DNA of 64,000 nucleotides from Gemmatimonadota bacterium (GTDB lineage: Bacteria > Gemmatimonadota > Gemmatimonadetes > Gemmatimonadales > GWC2-71-9), in NCBI GenBank assembly GCA_003169895.1, contig PNAE01000007.1:1593978-1657977 (forward strand), given 5' to 3'. Each line of letters begins with the position of its first letter. Positions within the stretch are counted from its first letter, which is position 1. This document shows positions 41,747-49,841 of the stretch, in pieces. The position numbers and the translations under genes were made by a program. A model generated the notes under the pieces. The model was not told the origin of the DNA and searched no databases. It was given only the letters and a program-made list of their open reading frames with translations.

Positions 41747-43104
41747 GCGCGCGACCGCGGTGCCTGCCATCCGCCGCGGGTGAAGTCGGGAAACTTGACG
41801 GGCATGCTGCCGTGCTTCAGCGAGGCTTCGCTCAACGGCCAGGGCGCACTCCATGCCGCGGCGTCGTAGACGTCGATGTCGGGTACCAGACCCTCCTTCA
41901 GGCATTGAGCGAGACGCCATGCCAGGATGTAGTCCATCCCGCCGTGACCGCGTCCCTCGGCGAGCTGGCCGAGACGCTGCCACAGCGGGTGCGTGTATTC
42001 GGCCTTGAAGTCGTCGATCGGCCTGAAGCTCTCGCCTCCCTGCTGGCCATCAAGGTAGAACCGGGCCGGGTAGTCCTTGAAGACCCCCTTCGTCCCGCGG
42101 ATCGAATTGAGGCGATCGTACGGTGTGGGCGTCGTGACCGCGTGCTCGAGCAGAATCGTCCTGCCCCTGGCGGTCTTGATCAGCGACGAGTTGATGTCAC
42201 CCTCGACATAGCTTTCGCGCCACTTGGGCGAGTCCTTCGGGACGTGGGTCTCACGCCACAGCGAGAGCCCGCGTTCCGGGGTAGACATCGAGACGAGATA
42301 GTCAAAGCGATCACCGCGATGAATATCGAGGTACCAGGCGACCGGTCCGAGTCCGTGGGTGGGATAGAAATTGCCCTGGCGATTGGTGTGCGGCAGCCGG
42401 CGCCAGAGGCCTTCGTCCCGGTCCTCGAACAGCAGCGACCGGAGGTCATGGATGTACGCCGCCTCGGCGTAGAGGAGCTCGCCGAACATGCCGCGCTTGA
42501 CCATCGTGTCGACCAGCATCTCGTTGAAGTCGTAGCAGCAATTCTCCATGATCAGGCAATGCCGCCGCGTGCTTTCGGACGTGTGCACCAGCGCCCAGCA
42601 TTCGTCGAGCGACGTGGCAGCGGGGACCTCGGTGCCGGCATGCTTGCCGGCCTTCATCGCGGCGATGCAGACCGGCGTGTGCCAGGGCCACGGCGTCGCG
42701 GTGTAGACGAAGTCGATGTCATCCCGGGTGACGAGGCGTTCAAAGTCATGTTCACCGGCGGTGTAGAGTGCCGGCGCCGGCTGCCCGGCGGCGGTGACCA
42801 TGGCGCCAGCCCGTCGGGCCTTCTCGGGCACGATGTCACATAGCGCCGTGATGAACACGCCGTCGAGCGAGAGAAACTCGGTGAGCATTGAACTGCCGCG
42901 CAGTCCGGTGCCCACGATGGCGATCCGAACGGTGTCGTGCCGCTCAAACGGGACGCCGATCATCGATGGGGCAGTGGTGTGAACCGGCGCCGCGGCCAGC
43001 GCCGGTTCAGTGTCGCCTGGCCAGATCATCGCGGCACCGGCGACACCGGCGCTCTTGATCAGGTCGCGGCGCGACAGCCGCGGATCAAATGGTCCGGATG
43101 GCAT
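41743..43104 (-). CDS. GH109-type NAD-dependent glycosidase (Gfo/Idh/MocA fold, Tat signal)
   Basis: Oxidoreductase-fold protein of 453 residues with a twin-arginine signal (SRRDLIKSAGVAGAAMIW), a Rossmann motif VRIAIVGTGLRGSSML, the EVPAATSLDECW strand, MENCCYDFNEM and HGLGPVAWYLDIHRGDRFD. These are characteristic of glycoside hydrolase family 109 (alpha-N-acetylgalactosaminidases using bound NAD+). It would cleave GalNAc-type sugars in the periplasm. The ATG at 43104 starts the Tat signal. It is coupled to the downstream symporter and divergent from the amino-acid permease. Confidence 0.87.
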   Translation of the reverse strand: MPSGPFDPRLSRRDLIKSAGVAGAAMIWPGDTEPALAAAPVHTTAPSMIGVPFERHDTVRIAIVGTGLRGSSMLTEFLSLDGVFITALCDIVPEKARRAGAMVTAAGQPAPALYTAGEHDFERLVTRDDIDFVYTATPWPWHTPVCIAAMKAGKHAGTEVPAATSLDECWALVHTSESTRRHCLIMENCCYDFNEMLVDTMVKRGMFGELLYAEAAYIHDLRSLLFEDRDEGLWRRLPHTNRQGNFYPTHGLGPVAWYLDIHRGDRFDYLVSMSTPERGLSLWRETHVPKDSPKWRESYVEGDINSSLIKTARGRTILLEHAVTTPTPYDRLNSIRGTKGVFKDYPARFYLDGQQGGESFRPIDDFKAEYTHPLWQRLGQLAEGRGHGGMDYILAWRLAQCLKEGLVPDIDVYDAAAWSAPWPLSEASLKHGSMPVKFPDFTRGGWQAPRSRA

Positions 43105-43166
43105 GGTTGATTCCGGGTTGAGATGGAGGCGGGCGAACGTCCGCTTAGCTTCATTATCGCCGTGAC

Positions 43167-44468
43167 ATGACCATGCCGCCATCCCGCCGCTCCCTCGGCT
43201 TCGCAGCCGCTCTCGCCGCCGTTGTGGCCAACATCGTTGGCACCGGCGTGTTCACTACGCTCGGCCTTCAGGTGCAGGAAACCACGGATGGATTTGCGCT
43301 CCTGGCGCTGTGGGCTGTCGGCGGGTTCATCGCGCTGGCCGGCGCGCTGACGTACGGCGAGCTCTCTGCGGCGATCCACGGTTCGGGCGGAGAGTACCGC
43401 TTCCTCGGCCGCATCTATCATCCTGCCCTCGGGGCGGTGGCGGGCTGGGTGTCGATCGGCGCCGGCTTTGCCGCGCCGGTTGCCCTCGCTGCAATGGCGC
43501 TTGGCCGCTACGCGGGCCCACTGATCGGCGTGTCACCGCAGACGCTCGGTATCGTGGCGATCCTGGCCGCAACGGGGGTACACCTGCTCGCGCCAGCCAT
43601 CGGCGGACGCGTGCAGGTGGTGGTGACCACGCTCAAGGTGCTGCTGATCGTGGCATTTATCGTGGTTGGCCTGGGCCACGGCCCGCGGACCACATTGTCG
43701 TTCGCGCCGCACGCGTCGTCATGGGGGGTGATCGCCAGCGGGCCATTCGCGCTGTCGTTGATCTTCGTCTCATACGCCTACTCCGGCTTCAACGCCGCGT
43801 CATACTTCCAGGCCGAGGTGGTCGATGCCGAACGCAACGTGCCGCGGGCACTGGTCACCGGCACGCTGATCGTCATTGTGCTCTATGTCGCGCTCAACTG
43901 GGTGTTCCTGCGCACCACGCCGATCGCCGATCTCGCCGGCCAGGTGGAGGTCGGCGCCATTGTTGCGGGACATGTGCTCGGCGATTCGGGTGGCAGGGTG
44001 ATGAGCGGGCTCATCGCGCTCCTGCTCGTGTCGACTATCAGCGCGATGACGCTCGCCGGCCCGCGGGTGATTGAGGCCATGGCGGAGGACATCCCACCGC
44101 TTCGCGCGCTGGCGCAGCGCACGCGGACCGGGAGTCCGAGCCGCGCCGTGCTGCTGCAGGGAGCGCTCGCGCTGGCGTTCGTCCTGACTGACTCCTTTGT
44201 CGGCGTGCTCACGTATGCGGGTTTCACGCTCACGCTGTCGACGGTGCTCGCCGTTGCGGGCGTGATCGTGTTGCGCCGGCGCGAGCCCGCTCTGCCACGA
44301 CCGTACCATGTGTGGGGCTATCCGTGGACACCGCTGTTCTTTGCGGGATTCTCCCTGTGGACCCTGCTCATCGTCATGCGTGACCGGCCGCTGGAGGCCA
44401 TGGGCGGAGCGGTGACACTGGGCGTTGCGGCGTTGCTGACGTGGTTGGTGGGGGAAAGCGAGCGGTGA
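43167..44468 (+). CDS. Amino acid/polyamine permease (APC family)
   Basis: Membrane transporter of 433 residues with about 12 helices. The helix-1 unwound motif NIVGTGVFTTLG near residue 22 and GGEYRFLGRIYHP near 78 are typical of APC superfamily amino-acid permeases. The C-terminus carries PYHVWGYPWTPLFF. It starts 62 bp from the divergent GH109 gene. Substrate unknown. Confidence 0.88.
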   Translation: MTMPPSRRSLGFAAALAAVVANIVGTGVFTTLGLQVQETTDGFALLALWAVGGFIALAGALTYGELSAAIHGSGGEYRFLGRIYHPALGAVAGWVSIGAGFAAPVALAAMALGRYAGPLIGVSPQTLGIVAILAATGVHLLAPAIGGRVQVVVTTLKVLLIVAFIVVGLGHGPRTTLSFAPHASSWGVIASGPFALSLIFVSYAYSGFNAASYFQAEVVDAERNVPRALVTGTLIVIVLYVALNWVFLRTTPIADLAGQVEVGAIVAGHVLGDSGGRVMSGLIALLLVSTISAMTLAGPRVIEAMAEDIPPLRALAQRTRTGSPSRAVLLQGALALAFVLTDSFVGVLTYAGFTLTLSTVLAVAGVIVLRRREPALPRPYHVWGYPWTPLFFAGFSLWTLLIVMRDRPLEAMGGAVTLGVAALLTWLVGESER

Positions 44469-44516
44469 TGCGAGAGCGGTACGGGGCGTGATGGATTGCT
44501 GTGGACGCTGGTGCGG

Positions 44517-45101
44517 TCAGGACGAAGAGTTGGTCCCCACTGTTGAGCTGTCGCTCGGAGCGATACCCGTCGAATCGTGCGTGAACAGCCGACGTACTGT
44601 CTTCCACCAGGTCGTGGCTGCCCGGCCAGTGGGAAGCGCTGCCTCAACAACTCCCTTGCGGCGGCTGGCAGCGGCGACGTACTTGCCATCGCCAACATAA
44701 ACGCCAACATGCGAAATCCGTTTGCCCCGGCCGAAGAAGAGCAGATCTCCCGGGAGCATCGCTGACGGATCCTTGGCGACTTCGATCCCCGCCTTGACCT
44801 GCTCGCGCGACGTACGCGGCAGATCCAGATCGAACCTTGCCATCAGCCACTGGATCAGGCCGCTGCAGTCGAACGCCTTACCGGGCGCCTCGGCACCCCA
44901 CTTGTACTTGAGGCCGACCGTCGAGCGGGCCAGATCCACCAGCGAGTCGCGCGCCGGCTGCCTCAGCAGCATTCGCGAGATCGTGGCGAACGGCTTTTCG
45001 CTGGACGAAAATGCCGGCTGCTGCCCACGCGCCGTTGCCGAATGCCCCGCGACGAGCATGGTCGCGAGCACAAACGGGCGTAGGCGGCGGAACAGGGTCA
45101 C
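44517..45101 (-). CDS. Secreted NlpC/P60 cysteine peptidase
   Basis: Cell-wall hydrolase of 194 residues cutting peptide stems of peptidoglycan. A signal sequence (FVLATMLVAGHSATARGQ) is followed by an NlpC/P60 domain: KWGAEAPGKAFDCSGLIQW with the catalytic Cys, GDLLFFGRGKRISHVGVYVGD with the His, and DGKYVAAASR. The GTG at 45101 is preferred, as it starts just before the signal peptide; upstream residues look non-coding. A short Ser-rich tail ends the protein. It is convergent with the permease gene. Confidence 0.88.
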   Translation of the reverse strand: MTLFRRLRPFVLATMLVAGHSATARGQQPAFSSSEKPFATISRMLLRQPARDSLVDLARSTVGLKYKWGAEAPGKAFDCSGLIQWLMARFDLDLPRTSREQVKAGIEVAKDPSAMLPGDLLFFGRGKRISHVGVYVGDGKYVAAASRRKGVVEAALPTGRAATTWWKTVRRLFTHDSTGIAPSDSSTVGTNSSS

Positions 45102-45267
45102 GTCGGCTCGTGGTAAGGGGTTGGGGGTTCTTTGGGGACGCCAAATTCTAGTATCGGAACGGGGATGAGGCCAGATCGGATCCAGTACCAATATGGAACG
45201 TTGACAAACAGCGGATGCCCTGCGTCCGATTTGCGCGCCGGTGGGTCAGGATCCGGCAGTCTAATGA

Positions 45268-46173
45268 CTAGAGAATGCGTTGGCCGAATGCACTCGCCAT
45301 CAGCCCCACCGCGAGCTCGGCCGTATGGTTCACTTCATCGAGCACCGGATTCACTTCGACCAGATCCATGGCGACGACGCGTCCGGTGTCCCACAGCGTT
45401 TCCATGGCAAGGTGGGCTTCACGGAAGGTCGCCCCGCCGCGGACTGGTGTGCCGACGCCTGGCGCTTCGCGCGGGTCGACGAAATCGAGATCGAGCGACA
45501 CATGCAGGCCGGCGGTGCCATCACTCACCCTGTCGATCGCCTCGCCGAGCACCGCGCGCAGTCCGCGCTCATCGACGTCACGCATGGTGTAGATCGTCAC
45601 GCCGAACTCGCGCGCGTTGGCACGCTCACCCTGATCGAGGTCACGGGCGCCGATGATCACGACATGTTCGGGTCGAATAGCCGGTGCTGGCTGAGCGAGG
45701 GATGCCATGTCGCGATCGCCGTGGCCGAGAAGGTGGGCGACCGGCATGCCGTGCACGTTGCCGCTACGCGTGCTTGTCGGCGTGTTCAGGTCGGCGTGCG
45801 CGTCGAGCCAGATCAGTCCCAGCCGCTGCTGTCGTTCGGCCAGCGCCGTCGCGACGCCCGCAACGGAGCCTGCAGCGAGTGAATGATCGCCGCCGAGGAC
45901 GAGTGGCAGCTGCCCATTGCGAACCAGCGCCGCGGTTCGCTGGGCGATATCGCGGCAGACACCGGTGATTGTCGGCAGGAAGTCGATGCCGCGTTCCAGG
46001 CGCAGTGTTTCGCGCGTTGGCACCGGAACATCGCCAGTGTCGACGACGGTGTGGCCAAGCTGTTCCAGTCGCGACGCGAGGCGCGCCAGCCGCACGGCGG
46101 ATGGGCCCATCTCGACGCCCCGGCGGGACGCGCCGAGATCGAGTGGAACGCCGAGTAACGCGATCGAAGCCAT
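45268..46173 (-). CDS. rocF: Arginase
   Basis: Manganese ureohydrolase of 301 residues splitting L-arginine into ornithine and urea. Metal ligands are in GGDHSLAAG, LDAHADLNTP and SLDLDFVDP; SGNVHGMPVAHLLG is the substrate loop typical of arginase rather than agmatinase. The start MASIALLGVPLDLGASRRG is canonical, so the ATG at 46173 is chosen although no good ribosome-binding site precedes it. It is monocistronic; aguA and aguB 16 kb away make putrescine from agmatine. Confidence 0.93.
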   Translation of the reverse strand: MASIALLGVPLDLGASRRGVEMGPSAVRLARLASRLEQLGHTVVDTGDVPVPTRETLRLERGIDFLPTITGVCRDIAQRTAALVRNGQLPLVLGGDHSLAAGSVAGVATALAERQQRLGLIWLDAHADLNTPTSTRSGNVHGMPVAHLLGHGDRDMASLAQPAPAIRPEHVVIIGARDLDQGERANAREFGVTIYTMRDVDERGLRAVLGEAIDRVSDGTAGLHVSLDLDFVDPREAPGVGTPVRGGATFREAHLAMETLWDTGRVVAMDLVEVNPVLDEVNHTAELAVGLMASAFGQRIL

Positions 46174-46325
46174 GGATGAAGATAGCGCCGGCGCGTGACC
46201 AGCCGTGTTCGTCGGGTGGCAATGGCGTTTCGACCGCTGAACAATGGGATTGGTCGGATCCGTGCTGCGAGGCGACGCGTCGCACGTCATCTATCATGCC
46301 CCCCGAACGGAGAGCGACCCCTGAC

Positions 46326-46895
46326 ATGAGACTACTCGTCGCGTTGATTGTGGCCACGCTGTTGACGGCCGTGGCGCCGGTATCGGCGCAAGTTGTGCCG
46401 GACGCGCCGCTGGCGCACGGGACGCTGGCATTCGACGGCAAGGGGACACTCGGCGGCTTCACGGGCGTGACCACGACGCTGACCGGGCAGTTGATCGGTG
46501 CCAACACGCTGAGCGGCGCGCGCGGATGGGTCGAGGTGCCCGCGAAGTCGCTGAGCACCAACAACGGTCACCGCGATAACGACATGGCGGGCTCACTTGA
46601 GCTAGCGAAGTACCCGGACATCCGATTCGACCTGGACAGTGTCGCGCCGGGCGAGCAACACGGCGACTCGACGACAGTGACGCTCTCGGGTTGGTTCACC
46701 ATTCACGGGCAGAAGCGCGCCGCACGAGTACCGGGCTGGGCGTGGCTGACGGCAACGAGCGTGCGCTTTCGCGGTGCACTCCCAATGAACGTCAAGGACT
46801 ATGGCGTCGGGGGTCTGAGCAAGATGTTCGGCGTGCTCAAGATGAACGAGATGATCACCGTACGCATCGATGTCGCGTTCGGAGGTGAGCGGTGA
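46326..46895 (+). CDS. YceI-like periplasmic protein
   Basis: Protein of 189 residues with a signal peptide (about 1-21, VALIVATLLTAVAPVSAQ) and a YceI-type lipocalin-like barrel: GGFTGVTTTLTGQL, HRDNDMAGSLELAKYPDIRF and MNVKDYGVGGLSKMFGVLKM. YceI proteins bind polyisoprenoid-type lipids. Its last codons GGER and the stop lie in the first units of heptamer cluster R2, which is followed by a T-run on the plus strand. Confidence 0.88.
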   Translation: MRLLVALIVATLLTAVAPVSAQVVPDAPLAHGTLAFDGKGTLGGFTGVTTTLTGQLIGANTLSGARGWVEVPAKSLSTNNGHRDNDMAGSLELAKYPDIRFDLDSVAPGEQHGDSTTVTLSGWFTIHGQKRAARVPGWAWLTATSVRFRGALPMNVKDYGVGGLSKMFGVLKMNEMITVRIDVAFGGER

Positions 46896-46992
46896 AAGGT
46901 GAGAGGTGAAACGTGAAACGTGAAACGTGAAAGGGGTGTCGCCCTGAGCGCGACAGCGCTACTCCCTCTCACGTCTCACCGCTGACTTTTTT
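46885..46992. repeat. Heptamer-armed stem-loop, cluster R2, with T-run
   Basis: Seven 7-nt units in register at 46885-46933, including three identical GTGAAAC, and three inverted units at 46966-46986. The arms 46885-46905 and 46966-46986 match at 18 of 21 positions. Between them TGTCGC and GCGACA form an inner stem. Six T follow (46987-46992), fitting an intrinsic terminator for the YceI gene. The YceI stop (46893-46895) lies inside, and the M14 peptidase gene ends within it on the other strand. Confidence 0.9.
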
Positions 46993-49706
46993 GCCTCTCC
47001 GTAAAGGGTATTCAGGATGAATTTGAACGTCCCCTCCGGCTGGGCGCGGAAGGTCATCTCCGGCGCATAGAAGTAGGCCGTGCCGAGGCCGACCTCTGCC
47101 GAGGCCATCTCGACTCCGTGCTTCAGGTAGCTCTGACCGATCGCCCATCCTGAGCGCAGCGGTTCTGCCGCGGCGAACCAGGCGATTTTCTTCACGCCCC
47201 TGGATGCTGCGTCCGGACCGAGCCGCAACACTGGCGAGTTGTCGAAGAAGATGTCCACCACGGGGCGCGCACCCGCCGCGGCCGGTTGAGTCGTGTCGAC
47301 CGCGACCCGCAGCACCGAGCCGGGGATGTAGTACTTGTCCTGTGAAATCCCGGCGACCTGATTGTCGATCGGCAAGTTCAGGTCCTGCGCGAGGTCGACG
47401 GCGGCACGACCGATGGCGATGATGCGGCCGCCCCGCTCAAGGAACGCCTTGAGCTGGGGCAGTGTCGTGTCCATGGTCGTGCGACCGACCTGCGAGCGAT
47501 ACTCCTCAGGAATTGTGCCCGGATCGGCGGCGCCCCGGCCGCCACCGCCGCCGCCGCGTCCGCCGGCCGTCGGGGCGGGGATCCCGCCGTAGAACAGCAG
47601 CACATCGAAGTCCTGCTTGAGGTCGCCGGCGTTCAGGCGCGGCGCGAAGACCCGTTGGAACGGCACTTCGTAGTGCTCGAGGATCCAGCGTCCCCAGCCA
47701 GCGGGTATCGACCCGCCGTACTGATCGTACAACCCGACCCGGAGTGGCTTGACCGGCATGCCATGTATCGGCGTGCGCGCCGGCGACGCCTGCAGTCCTC
47801 TATCGCGCGCGAGGTCGCCGAGGATCCGTGCGCTCGTCGGACTCGATGGAACGTAAAACTCGCCATCGGCCAACCGCTCGATGCGCTGATTCGCCTTGCC
47901 GATGCGGTTCACGGCGAGGAAGGCATCGTTCGACGCGGGCGACAGGACCCAGCCAGTGCTCCTAGCCGCGAAGGGAGCCGGATCGGGAACGATCTTCTCC
48001 TCCGTCACCGGCGCGAGGGGCGCGGTGAACGGATCGAGCAGGCGATCGAAGTTGAAGCCCATCTGAAAGGCGAGGGTGTAGCCGGCGTTGTCATACGGGC
48101 GCTTGGGCGGGCCGCCAGGGTACTGCAGGTCGAGCGGATGCCACTGCGGCTCGAACATGTCGAGCACGTGGGGCCGGAAGGCCTGATCGGCGCGGACGAC
48201 GAACGACCCCTTGGGGTAATTCACGCCCTTGATGCTGAAGTCGGCTGTCGCCTTCTGAATCTCGATGCCCGCGAACGAGAGGGCCTGGAGGAAATCGAGC
48301 GCCTGGGCGAACTCGCGCTGGTTGGCCGGGATCACGAAGGCCCGCGGGTCGCGACGGGCGGGATCGCGCAGCACGCCGGCACACACCGGCAGGTTGGCGC
48401 CGGCGCAACCACCCCGGCCGCCGCGTCCGCCGCCGCTGGCCGGAGTATCGGTGCTGGGACCCTGCGGCGTGGCGGTGCCACCAATCGCCTGCTGCGCTGC
48501 CGCAACCACCGGTGGTGTGGTGGTCCAGGAATCCTTCCCGCCGCGTTCGATGGAGTTGCGCCCCATGCGCCAGAAGTTGAAGAGCAGGTCCTCGCGGTAC
48601 TTCGACGCGAGGTCCAGGATCGCGCGATTGGCGGTCATCGAATAGTCGATCGACTGGCGGAAGTGCCACGGTCCCCACTGCACCGGGAAGATGCCGTCGC
48701 CGCTGGGCAATTGGCGTTCGAGCACGAGCGGAATGGTCTGCGGGGTGGGATTGCCGATCGCCTCGGTGAGGATGCCGATCATGTTGTGGAAGTAGCCGGC
48801 GGTGCGGAGGCCACCGTTCCACCAGGTCGAGTAACTCGTCGAATTCTTGTCGACGATGCCGGCCTTGCCCTCGGCGGCGAAGCGCCGCTGCATCGCCATC
48901 CCGACCCAGTCGATCGATGCCGGGATCATCGGGTCGAAGTAGTAATTGAACGGATCGCGGAACGGTGGCGTGAACATCACCGAGCCGGCGGGGCCGGTCT
49001 GGTGATGGTTGTAGATGATCTGCGGATACCAGCGGCGATACTGCACGCGTTCGCCGTTCTGCGTTTCCGGCAACGCGGCGCGGTACCAATCCCGGTTGTC
49101 GTCGTGGCCGGCATACTTCTCGTAGAGGCGTGGCAGGCCCCCGGTGCTGCGGCGCAACGAGTCGATAGTGCGCATGTACCAATCGGCGACCAGCTCCATC
49201 CCGTCGGGGTTCACCTGGACCGCAAGGATGATGTCGTCGTCGAGTATGCGCAGCGTTTCGGGGTCGTTCAGCGACACCATCTGCCAGACCAGTTCGAGCA
49301 GCTGGTTGGCGCCGAGGACTTCGTCCGCATGAAGGCCGCCGTCAATCCACACTACCGACTTGCCGGCCTGCGCCAGCCGTCGAGCCGTGGCCGAGTCGAT
49401 TCGTCCACGTGCGAGTGTCTCGCTGGTCATCCGGTACTCCTCCAGCCTCGCGAGGTTGGCCGGGCTGGAGAGGATAGCCATCAGTTGCGGGCGCCCCTCC
49501 GCCGTCCGGCCTATCGTGTCGAGCTTCATGCGCGGCGACTGGGTCGCGAGCTGCTCCCACCAGCGCTGCAATTGGGTGTACGTGGGCAGGATGTAATCGG
49601 CACCGATGACGTGGCCGACGGCTTCCTGCGGCGTCGTCAGGTGTTGTTGCGCGACCAGCGGCGGTGTGAAGAGCGCGAGGACCAGCAGCGAACGGAGTGA
49701 GCGCAT
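46959..49706 (-). CDS. Secreted M14-family zinc carboxypeptidase-like protein
   Basis: Protein of 915 residues with a signal peptide (MRSLRSLLVLALFTPPLVAQ). The M14 peptidase domain covers about 35-400: GGLHADEV with zinc ligands H126 and E129, DNRDWYRAALPETQ, the third ligand region YNHHQTG, and TEAIGNP for the catalytic Glu. A Gly/Arg-rich insertion (ASGGGRGGRGG) separates it from a C-terminal part of unknown fold that holds a second insertion (APTAGGRGGGGGGRG). The ATG at 49706 opens the signal peptide. The final eight residues are encoded by heptamer cluster R2. Confidence 0.88.
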   Translation of the reverse strand: MRSLRSLLVLALFTPPLVAQQHLTTPQEAVGHVIGADYILPTYTQLQRWWEQLATQSPRMKLDTIGRTAEGRPQLMAILSSPANLARLEEYRMTSETLARGRIDSATARRLAQAGKSVVWIDGGLHADEVLGANQLLELVWQMVSLNDPETLRILDDDIILAVQVNPDGMELVADWYMRTIDSLRRSTGGLPRLYEKYAGHDDNRDWYRAALPETQNGERVQYRRWYPQIIYNHHQTGPAGSVMFTPPFRDPFNYYFDPMIPASIDWVGMAMQRRFAAEGKAGIVDKNSTSYSTWWNGGLRTAGYFHNMIGILTEAIGNPTPQTIPLVLERQLPSGDGIFPVQWGPWHFRQSIDYSMTANRAILDLASKYREDLLFNFWRMGRNSIERGGKDSWTTTPPVVAAAQQAIGGTATPQGPSTDTPASGGGRGGRGGCAGANLPVCAGVLRDPARRDPRAFVIPANQREFAQALDFLQALSFAGIEIQKATADFSIKGVNYPKGSFVVRADQAFRPHVLDMFEPQWHPLDLQYPGGPPKRPYDNAGYTLAFQMGFNFDRLLDPFTAPLAPVTEEKIVPDPAPFAARSTGWVLSPASNDAFLAVNRIGKANQRIERLADGEFYVPSSPTSARILGDLARDRGLQASPARTPIHGMPVKPLRVGLYDQYGGSIPAGWGRWILEHYEVPFQRVFAPRLNAGDLKQDFDVLLFYGGIPAPTAGGRGGGGGGRGAADPGTIPEEYRSQVGRTTMDTTLPQLKAFLERGGRIIAIGRAAVDLAQDLNLPIDNQVAGISQDKYYIPGSVLRVAVDTTQPAAAGARPVVDIFFDNSPVLRLGPDAASRGVKKIAWFAAAEPLRSGWAIGQSYLKHGVEMASAEVGLGTAYFYAPEMTFRAQPEGTFKFILNTLYGEAKKSAVRRERE

Positions 49707-49737
49707 GTTTGAAGCCGGGTCGAGGTGGAGAAATAAG

Positions 49738-49841
49738 GAGAAACGAGAGACGAGAGAAGAGAGAAGTGACGTGCCCCTGACCGCGTTCGGGGCGACCAGG
49801 CAGTTCACGTCTCGCGTCCCTCGTCTCTCGTCTCTCGTGTT
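49738..49841. repeat. Heptamer-armed stem-loop, cluster R3 (GAGACGA type)
   Basis: Five 7-nt units in register at 49738-49772 (GAGAAAC, GAGAGAC and relatives) and five inverted units at 49807-49841 (TCGTCTC type) flank a CCCC...GGGG inner stem. It lies between two leftward genes, downstream of the flavoprotein gene and upstream of the M14 gene. The inverted array encodes the last 11 residues of the flavoprotein. Confidence 0.88.

Noticed and set aside
45201-45206. TTGACA as a promoter on the plus strand
   Set aside because: No -10 hexamer at 16-18 bp and no rightward gene follows; it would read antisense into arginase.
46906-46933. CRISPR array
   Set aside because: Units are 7 nt with no spacers and there are no cas genes; it is a tandem repeat.
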